A stretch of DNA of 64,000 nt from Anoxynatronum buryatiense (GTDB lineage: Bacteria > Bacillota > Clostridia > Peptostreptococcales > Tindalliaceae), in assembly GCF_900182905.1 (NCBI RefSeq), contig NZ_FXUF01000005.1, positions 1 through 64,000 on the forward strand, given 5' to 3'. Under the pieces are notes generated by a model, which ran no database searches, was not told the DNA's origin, and saw only the letters and a list, made by a program, of their open reading frames with translations. Within the stretch, counting starts at the first letter, position 1. Each line of letters starts with the position of its first letter. Below are positions 31,502 to 41,047 of this stretch, one piece after another. The translations under genes and the position numbers were made by a program.

Positions 31502-34062
31502 TCAGCTCCCATCAGTTGCCGAATTTTTTTCAGGCTTTCCTTTGCCTTTTCGTAATCAAAGGATTCCACATACTGTTGAAGTTCATCAGCAACCCGCTGC
31601 AAGGCCGGCGTTGCCTTGAGACGGCGAGTCAACTGATACATGATGTCTTCATCCACAAGACTGTAAGCGTTCAATTGCTCTTCAAGCGCCATCAGAATGG
31701 GTGTAAGGGTTTCAATGCTCAGTGGTTCAGCAACATCTGTCTGGTTGGTTGCTTCCCGCTGGAGAAACCCCTTCTTTTGAGATGCTTTGTCTCCCATCAG
31801 GGTGATGAGGGCATCAAGCATGGTGGATTGTGTCAGCTCTTTCACTCGAATAAGGTTCATGGTTACTTCGTCTGGCAATGCGGGTGGGCTGGCTTGCGTA
31901 TCCATGAGCAAGACCACCGGTAATCCAGTAAGATGGTGCCGTGCCAGCTGTGCCAATCCCTCAAAGTCCTGCTCCCAGGTTTCCGGTTTGTAATGGATGA
32001 TCACCATGTCACAGCCGCCTGAACACCGTTGTTGTGCAACAAATCCGTTCTGAATACAGTCGAACTGCACGCGAAAGCTCTCCAAGTGTTCACCCACCTG
32101 CTTTCTAACTTGACTGTCGCTGGTCACCACCAGGAGGCCCAAGTCTTTGAAGCCGGGATGAAGGTTCACTGCCGAATGGTCAATGATGCTCTCAAAAGGC
32201 AGTTCAAATGAAAAAGTGGCCCCTTCACCAGGCTGGCTTTCCACCCAGATATGCCCGTTCATTAATTCAAGCAGGCGCCGGGAAATAGAGAGCCCCAGAC
32301 CGGTACCTTCGTAACGCCTGGTGATGGATCCATCCGCCTGGGCAAAAGGTTGGAACAGTTTTTCCACTTTTTCCGAATGAATGCCCACGCCTGTGTCTGA
32401 AACATCAAATCGCAACAGTGTCTGATCACCTACCACGGCCTCGCGCCTTACTTTTATATGAACACCTCCCGATTCGGTGAACTTAATGGCATTACTCACC
32501 AAATTCACCAGAATCTGCCTCAATCGCAGGAAATCGCCTATCACATAATCAGGTACCGCTGGGTCAATGGTAGTTTCAAGAGACAGTTCTTTTTGAATGG
32601 CGCGAAATTCGAAGGTGTTGGCTACTTCTTTCATCACTTTTTTCACTGACATCAATTGTCTTTCAATCGTCATTTTTCCTGCTTCGATATTGGAAAAATC
32701 CAGGATGTCGTTGATGATATCCAGAAGGTTTTTCCCTGAATGCTGAATTCTACGCAGATAACTCAGCATTTTTTCGTCGGTGGTCTCATTCAGTGCCAGA
32801 TGACTCAGTCCAATCACCGCATTCATGGGTGTGCGAATCTCGTGGCTCATGTTTGCCAAAAATTCACTTTTTGCCTTTGAAGCCACCAGTTCCTGATTCA
32901 GTGCCCGATCCAGCTCCAGATTGGCCATTTTCAACTTTTCGTTGAACTCCTGCATCTGTTCCTCTGCCACCACCCGTTCTGTAATATCGGTGGCCACGCC
33001 CAACACCGCCTGCAAGTCATGTCCCGGGTGCTGATAAGGTATTTTAACTGTCTGAAACCACCCCATGGTGCCGTCGGGTCGGGGAGCCGGTTCTTTGGCG
33101 ATGTATTTCACTTTACCTGAATGGATGACCTCCAGGTCATCTTGGCGGTATCGCTGAAATTCAGATTCTGTCACACCCCAGTCAAGATCAGTTTTCCCCA
33201 CCACTGATTCAGGTGATTCGTTAAAAATGGATGCCACCGACTTATTAGCCAGCAAATAGACCCCCGCTTCATCTTTGGCAAAAATGTAGTTGGGGACCAG
33301 ATCCATGATGGTGCTCAACTGCTCCCGCTGCAATTCATTGGCTTTTTCAGACTTCAGCTGTTCAGTGATATCCCGGGCAGCCGCATAAATCAGCTGATTC
33401 TGTCCGGCTGCTGCCCGCCATTCCAGATACCGGTATTCGCCCTGACTGTTGCGGTAACGGTTGACAAAACCCTTGATTTCCTTTTCATTGTTAAGTTTTT
33501 CAATGGCTTCCTGCGTAGCCTCCAGATCATCAGGATGAACAAAATCCAAAAACTGGTGCTGCTGAATCACAGTTTCCGGAAATCCCAGCAACTGTTCCCA
33601 GACATGGTTCACCTTGACGAAATAACCGGATGTATTGGCAATGCAGAGGAGATCCAGATTCACATGGAAAAACTGCTCCAGTTCTTCCAGTTGATTTTTT
33701 TGTGCGGTGATGTCCAGAAAAAAGGTGACAAAAGTGCCCGGCTCCCGAGAAATTACCTTCACCTGAAACCATTTCTTCAGCGGCTGGGAATACTGTTCAA
33801 ACTCTTCCTGTCCACCACTTTGGGCAATTTGGGCATAGTATTGAATCCAGTTGAATTCGCCGCCGGTAATGTCAGGGATCACCTCTGTCACTTTTCTGCC
33901 GATAATAGCCTGCCGGGCAAGACCGGTCAACTCTTCAAACATGGGATTGACTTCTTCAAAGGTATAATCACAGGGATTGCCCGTTTCATCGTATACCATA
34001 CGATGGAGCGCATACCCCACCGGGCTTTGCTCCATCAGCAGGTCATAGAATTTTTTGGACAA
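31498..34062 (-). CDS. Multi-PAS histidine kinase with degenerate receiver and C-terminal helical domain
   Basis: 854 residues, no membrane helix. Three PAS domains cover about 5-120, 125-240 and 250-375, each closing with a D-I-T motif. HisKA carries F-L-A-N-M-S-H-E-I-R-T-P-M-N-A near 400, and the HATPase has N-L-V-S-N-A-I-K-F-T, D-T-G-V-G-I and G-T-G-L-G-L-S. Residues about 642-757 have receiver-like strands but no acidic pair and no phosphoacceptor Asp (the strand reads D-M-V-I-I-H-Y). The last 75 residues are helical like an HPt domain but lack a clear phospho-His. Start is TTG at 34060-34062 with AAGGA upstream. It is coupled to the cyclase gene. Confidence 0.88.
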   Translation of the reverse strand: MSKKFYDLLMEQSPVGYALHRMVYDETGNPCDYTFEEVNPMFEELTGLARQAIIGRKVTEVIPDITGGEFNWIQYYAQIAQSGGQEEFEQYSQPLKKWFQVKVISREPGTFVTFFLDITAQKNQLEELEQFFHVNLDLLCIANTSGYFVKVNHVWEQLLGFPETVIQQHQFLDFVHPDDLEATQEAIEKLNNEKEIKGFVNRYRNSQGEYRYLEWRAAAGQNQLIYAAARDITEQLKSEKANELQREQLSTIMDLVPNYIFAKDEAGVYLLANKSVASIFNESPESVVGKTDLDWGVTESEFQRYRQDDLEVIHSGKVKYIAKEPAPRPDGTMGWFQTVKIPYQHPGHDLQAVLGVATDITERVVAEEQMQEFNEKLKMANLELDRALNQELVASKAKSEFLANMSHEIRTPMNAVIGLSHLALNETTDEKMLSYLRRIQHSGKNLLDIINDILDFSNIEAGKMTIERQLMSVKKVMKEVANTFEFRAIQKELSLETTIDPAVPDYVIGDFLRLRQILVNLVSNAIKFTESGGVHIKVRREAVVGDQTLLRFDVSDTGVGIHSEKVEKLFQPFAQADGSITRRYEGTGLGLSISRRLLELMNGHIWVESQPGEGATFSFELPFESIIDHSAVNLHPGFKDLGLLVVTSDSQVRKQVGEHLESFRVQFDCIQNGFVAQQRCSGGCDMVIIHYKPETWEQDFEGLAQLARHHLTGLPVVLLMDTQASPPALPDEVTMNLIRVKELTQSTMLDALITLMGDKASQKKGFLQREATNQTDVAEPLSIETLTPILMALEEQLNAYSLVDEDIMYQLTRRLKATPALQRVADELQQYVESFDYEKAKESLKKIRQLMGAE

Positions 34063-34248
34063 CGGCTACACATCCTTTTTCATGGGCATTGTTTTTCTGC
34101 TGCCAATATCACAGACTGCTGAAGGTGGTTTTTTCAACATTCTTCCTTTACTGCCTTCATACCACTGTTGGACAGGTTGCTAACATTTGTCAGCAGAAAA
34201 CATGGCATCTTCTGAACCGTATAAAGCCGCCTGCAAAAGAAAGATGCT

Positions 34249-34809
34249 TCACCCCAAGGATTCCAGCCAAGCCAGGAACAACACAATACCGGCAGTCACG
34301 GGGATCACAACCGCCCAATCGTTCACTTTCAACAGTTCTGGCAGGGTGATATCTCCGTAATCACCCACCTTCAAAATCCCCTTTTCTAAGCGGGGATAGA
34401 GTGCGGCAAACAGACCAGTGCCAATGAAAATACCTGCCAGGCCGCCCAGAGCAGCGTCCAAAAACCCGTTGCCGATGGCACCGGCAATGGTGCCCGGACA
34501 GTAACCCAAAAGGGCAAATCCCACGCCGAAAATCAGGCCCCCGATGACGTTTTTTCCCACGGAACCTTTCTTGGGATGCAACGTCACCCATCCCCGACCC
34601 TTCATAGCATAAATACCCAGCATGCCTGTCACCACCGCTGACAGCATGATTTTCAGTACTGTAAAATCTTTCAGCAGCAGTTGCCCGACAATTACATCAT
34701 ACTGGGTGGCACCTCCCTTTTGAAGCAGAAAGCCGAACACCAAGCCAATGCCCAGCCCCCACAGCAACTGAGAGCCGCTGGTTTTTGACGTTTCTTTTGC
34801 GTCCTTCAT
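34249..34809 (-). CDS. YeeE/YedE-family sulfur-compound transporter, second half protein
   Basis: 186 residues with about five helices. It belongs to the YeeE/YedE (TsuA) family that imports thiosulfate or related sulfur compounds. The conserved cysteine sits in L-L-G-Y-C-P-G-T-I-A-G-A near residue 97, in the short re-entrant helix typical of the family. The ATG at 34809 has GGGGAGG eight bases upstream. A longer frame from 34881 would overlap the preceding gene and lacks a site. With the 172-residue neighbour it makes up the equivalent of one full-length YeeE protein split over two genes. Confidence 0.85.
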   Translation of the reverse strand: MKDAKETSKTSGSQLLWGLGIGLVFGFLLQKGGATQYDVIVGQLLLKDFTVLKIMLSAVVTGMLGIYAMKGRGWVTLHPKKGSVGKNVIGGLIFGVGFALLGYCPGTIAGAIGNGFLDAALGGLAGIFIGTGLFAALYPRLEKGILKVGDYGDITLPELLKVNDWAVVIPVTAGIVLFLAWLESLG

Positions 34810-34864
34810 CTGATCTGCCTCCCCTTCTTTCACAGCCTTTTCGCCACAACAACCTGAAGCCTGA

Positions 34865-35383
34865 TCACCCACCCAGACCAAAGAGCAGAGCGGCTGTCAC
34901 AATGCCACCGACGAAAAAGAAGACAGCAGACACCCAGCTGGAAAGAGCGAGCTGTAACGTGCCACTGATGCCGTGGCCGCTGGTGCAGCCGTCAGCCCAC
35001 CGGGCTCCGAAACCGATGAACATGCCTCCCACCAGAGCTGCCAGGTTGCGAAACAAAAAACTGCTACCGAAGGCGGCTTCCCACAGGGGCGGGACTGGTT
35101 GTAGATGAAAGCTGCCAGAAAGCTGGGCCGACAGAAAGGATCCCATGACCAGACCGGTGACCAGCATCCATTGCCAGTCGACGCTCAGACCGATTTTTTC
35201 GTAATAAGGTTTTTTCGCCGCTTCGTCTCCCCTGAAGCGGCGTTCAATCATACCACTGGCTTTGGCGAAAGTCGTGGAGCAGGCGATGGGTTTATCAGAC
35301 ACGAAGAAACTGATCCAGCTGAGAATGCCGATGCCCACCCCCACCACATAAGGTGACCAGCGGGCGATTGTGAGAAATGACAT
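34865..35383 (-). CDS. YeeE/YedE-family sulfur-compound transporter, first half protein
   Basis: 172 residues with about four helices. It carries the family signature W-A-D-G-C-T-S-G-H-G-I-S-G near residues 130-142, with the conserved thiol that passes the sulfur anion. An intervening G-G-M-F-I-G-F-G-A-R helix is also typical. The ATG at 35383 follows GGAGG by eight bases. It lies between the beta-lactamase-fold/rhodanese gene and the second half protein, all on the - strand with short gaps. This operon would import and process reduced sulfur. Confidence 0.87.
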   Translation of the reverse strand: MSFLTIARWSPYVVGVGIGILSWISFFVSDKPIACSTTFAKASGMIERRFRGDEAAKKPYYEKIGLSVDWQWMLVTGLVMGSFLSAQLSGSFHLQPVPPLWEAAFGSSFLFRNLAALVGGMFIGFGARWADGCTSGHGISGTLQLALSSWVSAVFFFVGGIVTAALLFGLGG

Positions 35384-35419
35384 GGTGCTTTCCTCCTTCG
35401 TTGGCTACTCGCACGTCGC

Positions 35420-36856
35420 CTATAAGGGGTTTTTTCGATATCCGGTGAAAAACCGGGACCCATGGGGCGAAGCACAAGCCCGGCATTCCTTGGCGTAACC
35501 GGCAGCACTGTACCCAGACATGCCCCCGACCAGGTTGATCAGGTCTTTAAACCCGTGCTGTTTCAGAATGCTGGTGCCAAGGCTGGAACGATTGCCAGAG
35601 CTGCAGACCACCACTGTGGTTTTGAAAGGATCCAGTTCATCGTAACGGGTACGCAGCGCTGCCACAGGAATGTTCACAGATCCCTTGATATGACTGTCTT
35701 CATACTCCTGGACAGCGCGAACATCCAGCAGCACAAAATCATCTTCCCCGGTAACCCATTCGTGAAGATCTTCTGCCGCCATCTGATACACCGAACCAGA
35801 TGGCAGGCCTGTCACCGACCAGCTGGACAAGCTGCCCTCCAGGTATCCCACGATGTTGTCCACTCCGGTGCGCCGCGCCCAGATAACGGCTTCTTTGGCC
35901 TTGTCATAGTCGTCTGCCACCAGGAGAATTTTTTTGTCTGTGGGGAGTACCCAGCCGGCGAAGGTGGGAAAGTTTCCATTCAGATCAAGATGCCAGGAGC
36001 TTTTCACATGCTGGCCCCCAAAGGCCATGTAGCTGCGGGTGTCCAGCACAATGGTGTCTGGTTCTGCAGCAATCTTCTGAAATTCATCGGGCCGCAGTTC
36101 TGCCAGTGGAGGCAGATCTTTCACCTGCACGGGTCCACGGCGATTGATGTCACTGCATCGGCTGAAATGATCCGGTGCCTCAGGCATGTTTTCTGTCAGT
36201 GAGGTGATAAACGCTTCTTTGTCAGTGATCAGCAGGGCATCGTTAAAATTCCGCTCATAGCCGATGGTACTGCGCCACTTGGCTCCCATTGCTCTGCCGC
36301 AAAGAGATCCGGCACCGTGGGCCGGGTAAACTTCACAGTAGTCCGGCAGTTTCAACAGCTTGTCATGGAGGCTGTGGTACAGTTTTTCTGCCAGTTCCCG
36401 GGCCCGGTTGGGAAAGAGATCTGGTCGTCCCACATCACCCACAAAAAGGGTGTCTCCCACAAAAACCCCCACCGGACTCTCCGTCCTGGAGGTATCCGCC
36501 ACCACATAGCTGAGGTGCTCCGGTGTATGCCCGGGAGTTTCCAGTACCTGCAGCCGCATATCCTCCAGTTCAATGACATCTCCCTCTGACAGGGGCACAT
36601 GGTCGAAGGTACACGCCGCTGATTTGGCCACATAAATCTGGGCACCCGTTTTCTCTGCCAGATCCATGTGACCGGAAATGAAATCGGCATGGAGGTGTGT
36701 CTGGCATATGTGGGTGATTTTTACCCCCTGAGACCGGGCTTCCTCAATGTAATGATCCACATCTCGCTGGGGATCAATGACAGCACAGGTATCCTGACCG
36801 ATGAGCATGTAGGAACTGTGGGCAATTTTTTCGGTGAAAAAGTGTTTGAGCAACAT
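35420..36856 (-). CDS. Metallo-beta-lactamase-fold/rhodanese protein (persulfide dioxygenase-like)
   Basis: 478 residues. The N-terminal metallo-hydrolase domain (1-245) has T-H-L-H-A-D-F-I-S-G-H near 54-64, the G-H-T-P-E-H-L-S metal loop near 108 and V-G-D-V-G-R-P-D-L. Two rhodanese domains follow: about 270-355 lacks the catalytic cysteine, while about 375-460 has C-S-S-G-N-R-S with the cysteine present. This order is that of persulfide-handling enzymes related to ETHE1. They oxidise glutathione- or CoA-persulfide, or simply move sulfane sulfur when oxygen is absent. GAGGAGG precedes the ATG at 36856. Location beside the YeeE pair supports a sulfur role. Confidence 0.88.
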   Translation of the reverse strand: MLLKHFFTEKIAHSSYMLIGQDTCAVIDPQRDVDHYIEEARSQGVKITHICQTHLHADFISGHMDLAEKTGAQIYVAKSAACTFDHVPLSEGDVIELEDMRLQVLETPGHTPEHLSYVVADTSRTESPVGVFVGDTLFVGDVGRPDLFPNRARELAEKLYHSLHDKLLKLPDYCEVYPAHGAGSLCGRAMGAKWRSTIGYERNFNDALLITDKEAFITSLTENMPEAPDHFSRCSDINRRGPVQVKDLPPLAELRPDEFQKIAAEPDTIVLDTRSYMAFGGQHVKSSWHLDLNGNFPTFAGWVLPTDKKILLVADDYDKAKEAVIWARRTGVDNIVGYLEGSLSSWSVTGLPSGSVYQMAAEDLHEWVTGEDDFVLLDVRAVQEYEDSHIKGSVNIPVAALRTRYDELDPFKTTVVVCSSGNRSSLGTSILKQHGFKDLINLVGGMSGYSAAGYAKECRACASPHGSRFFTGYRKNPL

Positions 36857-36914
36857 GTCATGCGCCTCCTCTTAATACGTTCCAGGTGAATTAAGTTGCA
36901 AAAAATACCATGGG

Positions 36915-38705
36915 TTAGATCATGAAAAAATAAAAGAAAGTCACCGAGATCATCACATAGATGAGACTCATCCCTCCTCCCGCTCTCATAAAATCAGTAT
37001 TGCGGTACCCCCCCGGTGACAGCAACAGGGCATTCACCTGATGTGTGGGTAGAATCAGTGCGTTGGAAGCACACACCGCCGCCAGCAAAGCCGCTCCCCG
37101 GGGGTCTACTTCGGCCATGGTGGCCATACTCATCACCAGCGGCGTTAGAATCACCACTGCCCCCACATTGGACATGAACAGGGCAAAAAAACTGGCCAGT
37201 GCTGCCACTGCCAGAAGAAAGAACAACGGATGCCGGCCTGCCAGAAGCTTCATGAGATTTTCTGACAGAAACGCTGCGGTGCCGGTTTTCTGCATGGCTG
37301 TCCCCAGGGGAATCAGGCCTGCCAGGAGAAAAATCACTTTCCATTCAATGGCCTGGTATCCTTCCTGCAGGGTCAACACCTTAGCCAGAATCATGGCCAC
37401 AGCACCTGAAAAGAAGGCCAGGGATACCGGGAAACCAACCAGGGTCATGGCCACGGCTCCCAGCAGGCAGACAACGGCGGCTTTGGTCTTTTCAGGAGTA
37501 TGGTCCGGTGCCGCAACAGGGGTGATGACGATGAAATCGGGGCTGCGACTAAGTTCGCGGATATGTTGCCACAAGCCGTACACCACCAGGGTATCTCCCT
37601 GGCGCATGTGGTGGTCGGAAAAATCTTCCCGCACCTCTTCCCCGCCACTGAAAAGTACCAGTGGCTCCACGGCATATTTTTTCCGCAGTGAGAACTCCCT
37701 CAGGCTGCTGTCTGCCATGGCCGAGCGGGGCGGAATGATGACTTCTGCAAATCCGGCACTATGGGATTCTGCCAGGGATTGGAGGGATTCGCCGGCCTTT
37801 GCCGGTTGGAGACCGCATGTTTCTGAAAAATGCCGGGAGGCTTCTTCTGTTCCAAGGAGAGACAGCACCTGACCGGAACGAAACCGGGTTTCGCGCCAGG
37901 GGACATATTCCACCCCTGATTCACCCGTCATTCCCAGAAGATGCAGCTGAAAACGCTGCCAGATGGCTGCTTCATCCAGCGTCTTTCCTATCAAGGGGCA
38001 GTCTGGAGGAATGCGGTAACAGCTGATATAGTGAGAAAGATGGAGGGTTTCCATCAGTTTTTCCTGGTGGGACTGGGCCGTGGGTCGCTGGGAGGTGTCC
38101 GGCAGGATCCGGCTTCCCAATAACCAGAAATACAGGAGGCCGGCCCCCAGCAGGAGCACGCCCACCGGGAATACACTGAGGAGCCCGTAGGGCTTCTGCC
38201 CGCCGCTGCGCAGTAAATCGTTGAGCACGATGAGCGGGGCTGATCCCACCATGGTCAGGTTGGCACCCAGAATGGCTGAAAACCCCATGGGCATCAGCAG
38301 GTCTGAAGCTGGAATTTTCTGCCGGCGGGAGATCTGCAGCATCACCGGCAAAAACAGCGCGGCCACACCGACAGTGATCAATACACCGGAAAGCAACCCT
38401 GCCATAAGAGAAATGCTCAGGACAATGATCGTTTTTCCACCACCGATTTTGCGGACAGCCATTTGGGAAAGCCGGTCAATAATCCCGGTTTTGGCAAGGC
38501 CCTGACTGATCATCATCACCCCCATCATGGCGATGACCGCATTGCTGGAGAATCCTGAAAAAGCCTCTTCAGCCGTTAGAATGCCCGTCCATCCCAAGAG
38601 CAGCATCACCAGAAGTGCCACCAGATCGATGCGGAATACATCTGCCACCAGCAGCCCAATGGTGACTGTCAGCATCAGCAGTACAGTGATCATGGAACCA
38701 TCCAT
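36915..38705 (-). CDS. SLC13-family permease with two TrkA-C domains
   Basis: 596 residues. Two blocks of membrane helices (about 1-195 and 405-596) flank two regulatory TrkA-C (RCK-C) domains near 205-285 and 305-385. Conserved transporter segments include G-F-S-S-N-A-V-I-A-M-M-G-V-M near 49-62, G-A-N-L-T-M-V-G-S-A-P near 145, and V-C-A-S-N-A-L-I-L-P-T-H-Q-V-N-A near 550. Such CitT/SdcS relatives with RCK domains often carry sulfate or other divalent anions in bacteria. ATG at 38705 has GGAGG seven bases upstream. First gene of the sulfur operon, so a sulfur oxyanion or dicarboxylate is the likely substrate. Confidence 0.88.
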   Translation of the reverse strand: MDGSMITVLLMLTVTIGLLVADVFRIDLVALLVMLLLGWTGILTAEEAFSGFSSNAVIAMMGVMMISQGLAKTGIIDRLSQMAVRKIGGGKTIIVLSISLMAGLLSGVLITVGVAALFLPVMLQISRRQKIPASDLLMPMGFSAILGANLTMVGSAPLIVLNDLLRSGGQKPYGLLSVFPVGVLLLGAGLLYFWLLGSRILPDTSQRPTAQSHQEKLMETLHLSHYISCYRIPPDCPLIGKTLDEAAIWQRFQLHLLGMTGESGVEYVPWRETRFRSGQVLSLLGTEEASRHFSETCGLQPAKAGESLQSLAESHSAGFAEVIIPPRSAMADSSLREFSLRKKYAVEPLVLFSGGEEVREDFSDHHMRQGDTLVVYGLWQHIRELSRSPDFIVITPVAAPDHTPEKTKAAVVCLLGAVAMTLVGFPVSLAFFSGAVAMILAKVLTLQEGYQAIEWKVIFLLAGLIPLGTAMQKTGTAAFLSENLMKLLAGRHPLFFLLAVAALASFFALFMSNVGAVVILTPLVMSMATMAEVDPRGAALLAAVCASNALILPTHQVNALLLSPGGYRNTDFMRAGGGMSLIYVMISVTFFYFFMI

Positions 38706-39012
38706 CCACAGCCCTCCACTTCTTTTCTGCCAAACTCACTACCTACTTCCATTCATACCCGACTGTTCATTCAGTAACCGAAGGTTTTGAATGGTCATGT
38801 ATCGTTTTTCGTCTAAGAAAAAAACCTTCTTCGTGGGTAAAAACCTTCTCATTGCAGTTTTTCCACCAAAAAACAGACAGGCAGGACCCTCGCCTGAAAT
38901 GATCGACGAGGGCTCTGCCTATCCGGTACTGATAAAACGTCTAAACGTCATGAACCCAAAAGCAGTGGTGTGAGAGTGTCTTTCCGGCGACTGCCGACGA
39001 CGGTGAGCCGCA
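38706..39012. other. 307-base gap: leader of the sulfur operon and terminator of the flavin operon
   Basis: No gene is seen. The part next to 38706 should hold the promoter of the SLC13 gene, but no clear -35/-10 pair was found. The part near 38868-38919 is the terminator of the flavodoxin-like gene. Confidence 0.5.
38868..38919 (-). terminator. Terminator of the reductase/flavodoxin operon
   Basis: On the - strand GCAGAGCCCTCG pairs with CGAGGGTCCTGC (two mismatches), followed within six bases by a run of six T. It lies about 95 bases beyond the flavodoxin-like stop. Confidence 0.7.
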
Positions 39013-40461
39013 TCAGTCTGTCAGGTATGGCCGGGCATTCACATCCACCGTACCCTGCTGCCGGGCTTCTTTTTTCACCCGGTGGTTTAGGTACCAGATC
39101 ATGGGACGATGCATGATTTTCGGAATGTTCACCGTCAGCAGCTTCTGGCTTTCGGCAGGAACAGGTTGTCTGTTCAACAGGGCGTCAACTGCCAGGCGAA
39201 ATCCCTGAATATACTGCCCGCCTTTTTTCCCAAGAGTTTCCAGCCCGGCACCGTTGATGAGGGGGCCTCCACCAAAGGCCAATCCCCCCAGCCAGGTCAT
39301 CCCCGTTTCTTCGGCAAAAATCCGGCAGGTATTCAGCATGGGAGCAAGGCGGGACCCATCAGGGAAACCGCACTGGGCCACGGCAAAAAAGTATTTTCCT
39401 TCCAGCAGGTGCCGCTTTTCATCAGCCAGTTTTTCCAGCAGCCACTGGTTGGTGCAGGGGAGTGTGTCAGCGTAAAGGGGTGCGGAAAGCACCAGCACAT
39501 CACAGGCGGTCAACGCTTCTTCCATGACGCTGAAGGGGGTTTTGCCCCTGGCAAAGGGCTGTGCCTGCAACAGGGCGGTGTCATGACCCCCTTCCTCCAC
39601 CAACTGTTTCATGGTATCTATAAAAGATTGGGAAGTGCCTTCCCTTCGGGGACTGCCATTAATAAAAAGCCAGTGCTGCCCTTGCTGTTGTGCCGTTTTG
39701 CCGAGTTTCCCGGGTTTCCCGGGTGTTGGGGGCACCGGTGGGACCTTTTCTTCTGAAGGTGCCGTGGCGGCAGCTTCATTGACAAGGCTGCTCACCAATC
39801 GGCGGAGCTCTTCCGGTGACTGCCGGGGATTCACCACACCGGCATTCCAGGAGGATTGAAGATTCTGGGCGTTGTGGGCCACCAGCCGGGAGAAATTGGC
39901 AGCCGCACTGTCGGAGAGCGATTCAGCCACGCCGATGCCAATGATTTTCTTGGTGCCGTACCGGGCGGGGTGCACAAGGCTTCCCCGGTAGAGTGCATAG
40001 CCGGGTTGGGCCAGCAGCATGAATTTATCCACGGCTTCTTTCATCTGGGCGCTGTAGCCGCCGAAGCGTACCGGTGTCAGCAGCACCAGGGTGGCTGCCG
40101 GTGCAATGTGTCGCATGAGGGTGGCCGTGTCGTCTTTCAGGGCACAGACACCGGGGGTTTTGTAAGCGCAGGCCTCACAACAGGCACAGGGCTCCAGGTG
40201 CAGTGTTCGCAGGGGCAGGCAGATGACGGCGCTATCTTCTGGCCGCGATGCTGTTGCTGATGGCGCTCCTGACTGCCCCCCCGACGACACCTGATTTCCC
40301 GTCTGAGCAACTGCATGAGCAACTGTCTGAACAACTGCTGTTTCTAAAGCTTGATAAGTTTCAGGGAGGGCGCTTAAAATCACGGTTGTCCGGCCATGCT
40401 GCCCGAGGTTCTCTTTCGGTGTCTCAGTTCTCTTCATGATACTCTTTCTGCCTCCCTGCAT
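39013..40461 (-). CDS. Two-domain flavodoxin-like NAD(P)H oxidoreductase
   Basis: 482 residues. Two NADPH-dependent FMN reductase-type domains are joined by a Pro/Gly-rich linker (about 235-262). The second is complete, with F-I-N-G-S-P-R-R-E-G-T-S near 268-280 binding FMN phosphate and P-L-Y-A-D-T-L-P near 350. The first has a degenerate flavin loop but four cysteines in C-A-C-C-E-A-C and V-C-A-L-K (about 92-107), like iron-sulfur flavoproteins. The ATG at 40461 overlaps the stop of the FMN-binding gene by one base (TAATG); a later ATG at 40437 is 13 bases from GGGAGG. It likely passes electrons in the same chain as the neighbouring flavoproteins. Confidence 0.75.
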   Translation of the reverse strand: MQGGRKSIMKRTETPKENLGQHGRTTVILSALPETYQALETAVVQTVAHAVAQTGNQVSSGGQSGAPSATASRPEDSAVICLPLRTLHLEPCACCEACAYKTPGVCALKDDTATLMRHIAPAATLVLLTPVRFGGYSAQMKEAVDKFMLLAQPGYALYRGSLVHPARYGTKKIIGIGVAESLSDSAAANFSRLVAHNAQNLQSSWNAGVVNPRQSPEELRRLVSSLVNEAAATAPSEEKVPPVPPTPGKPGKLGKTAQQQGQHWLFINGSPRREGTSQSFIDTMKQLVEEGGHDTALLQAQPFARGKTPFSVMEEALTACDVLVLSAPLYADTLPCTNQWLLEKLADEKRHLLEGKYFFAVAQCGFPDGSRLAPMLNTCRIFAEETGMTWLGGLAFGGGPLINGAGLETLGKKGGQYIQGFRLAVDALLNRQPVPAESQKLLTVNIPKIMHRPMIWYLNHRVKKEARQQGTVDVNARPYLTD

Positions 40462-40847
40462 TATGGTTTCAGTGCATTTTCAATGGCTTTCAAATAGGCT
40501 TTGGTGGTGACGGTGGCTCCGGAGACGGTATCGATGCGGGTATCCTGGGCTGCGATGACGGCGCTGAAAAGATCCTGCGAGAAGCCTTCCTGCACAAACC
40601 CAATATCTTCCACCACTTCCAGACGAGTGATGCGATGGTTTTCCACCGTGACTTCCACCTGGTTGCTCCAGCGGCCGCCCTCATACCGCCCTCCATAGGT
40701 GCCGTCGGCTGTTTCAGACAGATCAATGCCCTCAAGCGGCAGGCTGGCCCCTTCGGAAAGCCCCCGTGTCAGGTAGATGAACATGCCTCCGGCGATGAGG
40801 ATGAGCACCAGTACGACAGCCCCCAGCATTTTCAATGCTCTTTTCAT
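40461..40847 (-). CDS. Membrane-anchored FMN-binding domain protein
   Basis: 128 residues with a single N-terminal helix (about 5-25) and one FMN-binding domain (about 50-125). The S-G-A-T-V-T motif near residue 110 is where ApbE-type flavin transferases attach FMN to the threonine. The domain is expected outside the cytoplasm as an electron shuttle like RnfG or the small subunit of flavinylated reductases. The start is ATG at 40847, eight bases after GGAG, rather than the GTG three codons upstream. Operon partners are the flavocytochrome-like reductase upstream and the flavodoxin-like protein downstream. No apbE gene is in the window. Confidence 0.88.
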   Translation of the reverse strand: MKRALKMLGAVVLVLILIAGGMFIYLTRGLSEGASLPLEGIDLSETADGTYGGRYEGGRWSNQVEVTVENHRITRLEVVEDIGFVQEGFSQDLFSAVIAAQDTRIDTVSGATVTTKAYLKAIENALKP

Positions 40848-40948
40848 CTTAATCACTCCATTTCATTTTCGTTTCATTTTCGTTTCGAGTTTTGGATCAT
40901 TTTATAGATGTTGACGTTGTTTGGTTCATTTTGTCTGAGGTAACGGAA

Positions 40949-40972
40949 GAGGCTCCCGGATAAACGCGGGAG
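40949..40972 (-). promoter_or_regulatory. Stem-loop between the reductase and FMN-binding genes
   Basis: GGCTCCCG (40949-40956) and CGGGAGCC (40965-40972) pair perfectly around eight bases. On the - strand no T-run follows, so readthrough to the FMN-binding gene 100 bases away is likely. It may act as a partial terminator or RNA-stability element. Confidence 0.6.
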
Positions 40973-41047
40973 CCCCTTGTTACTGATTTCTTGTTACTGA
41001 TTTATTGATGGATAAGGATCTTTTAAAGGATGCGTATCTACCCTCTG

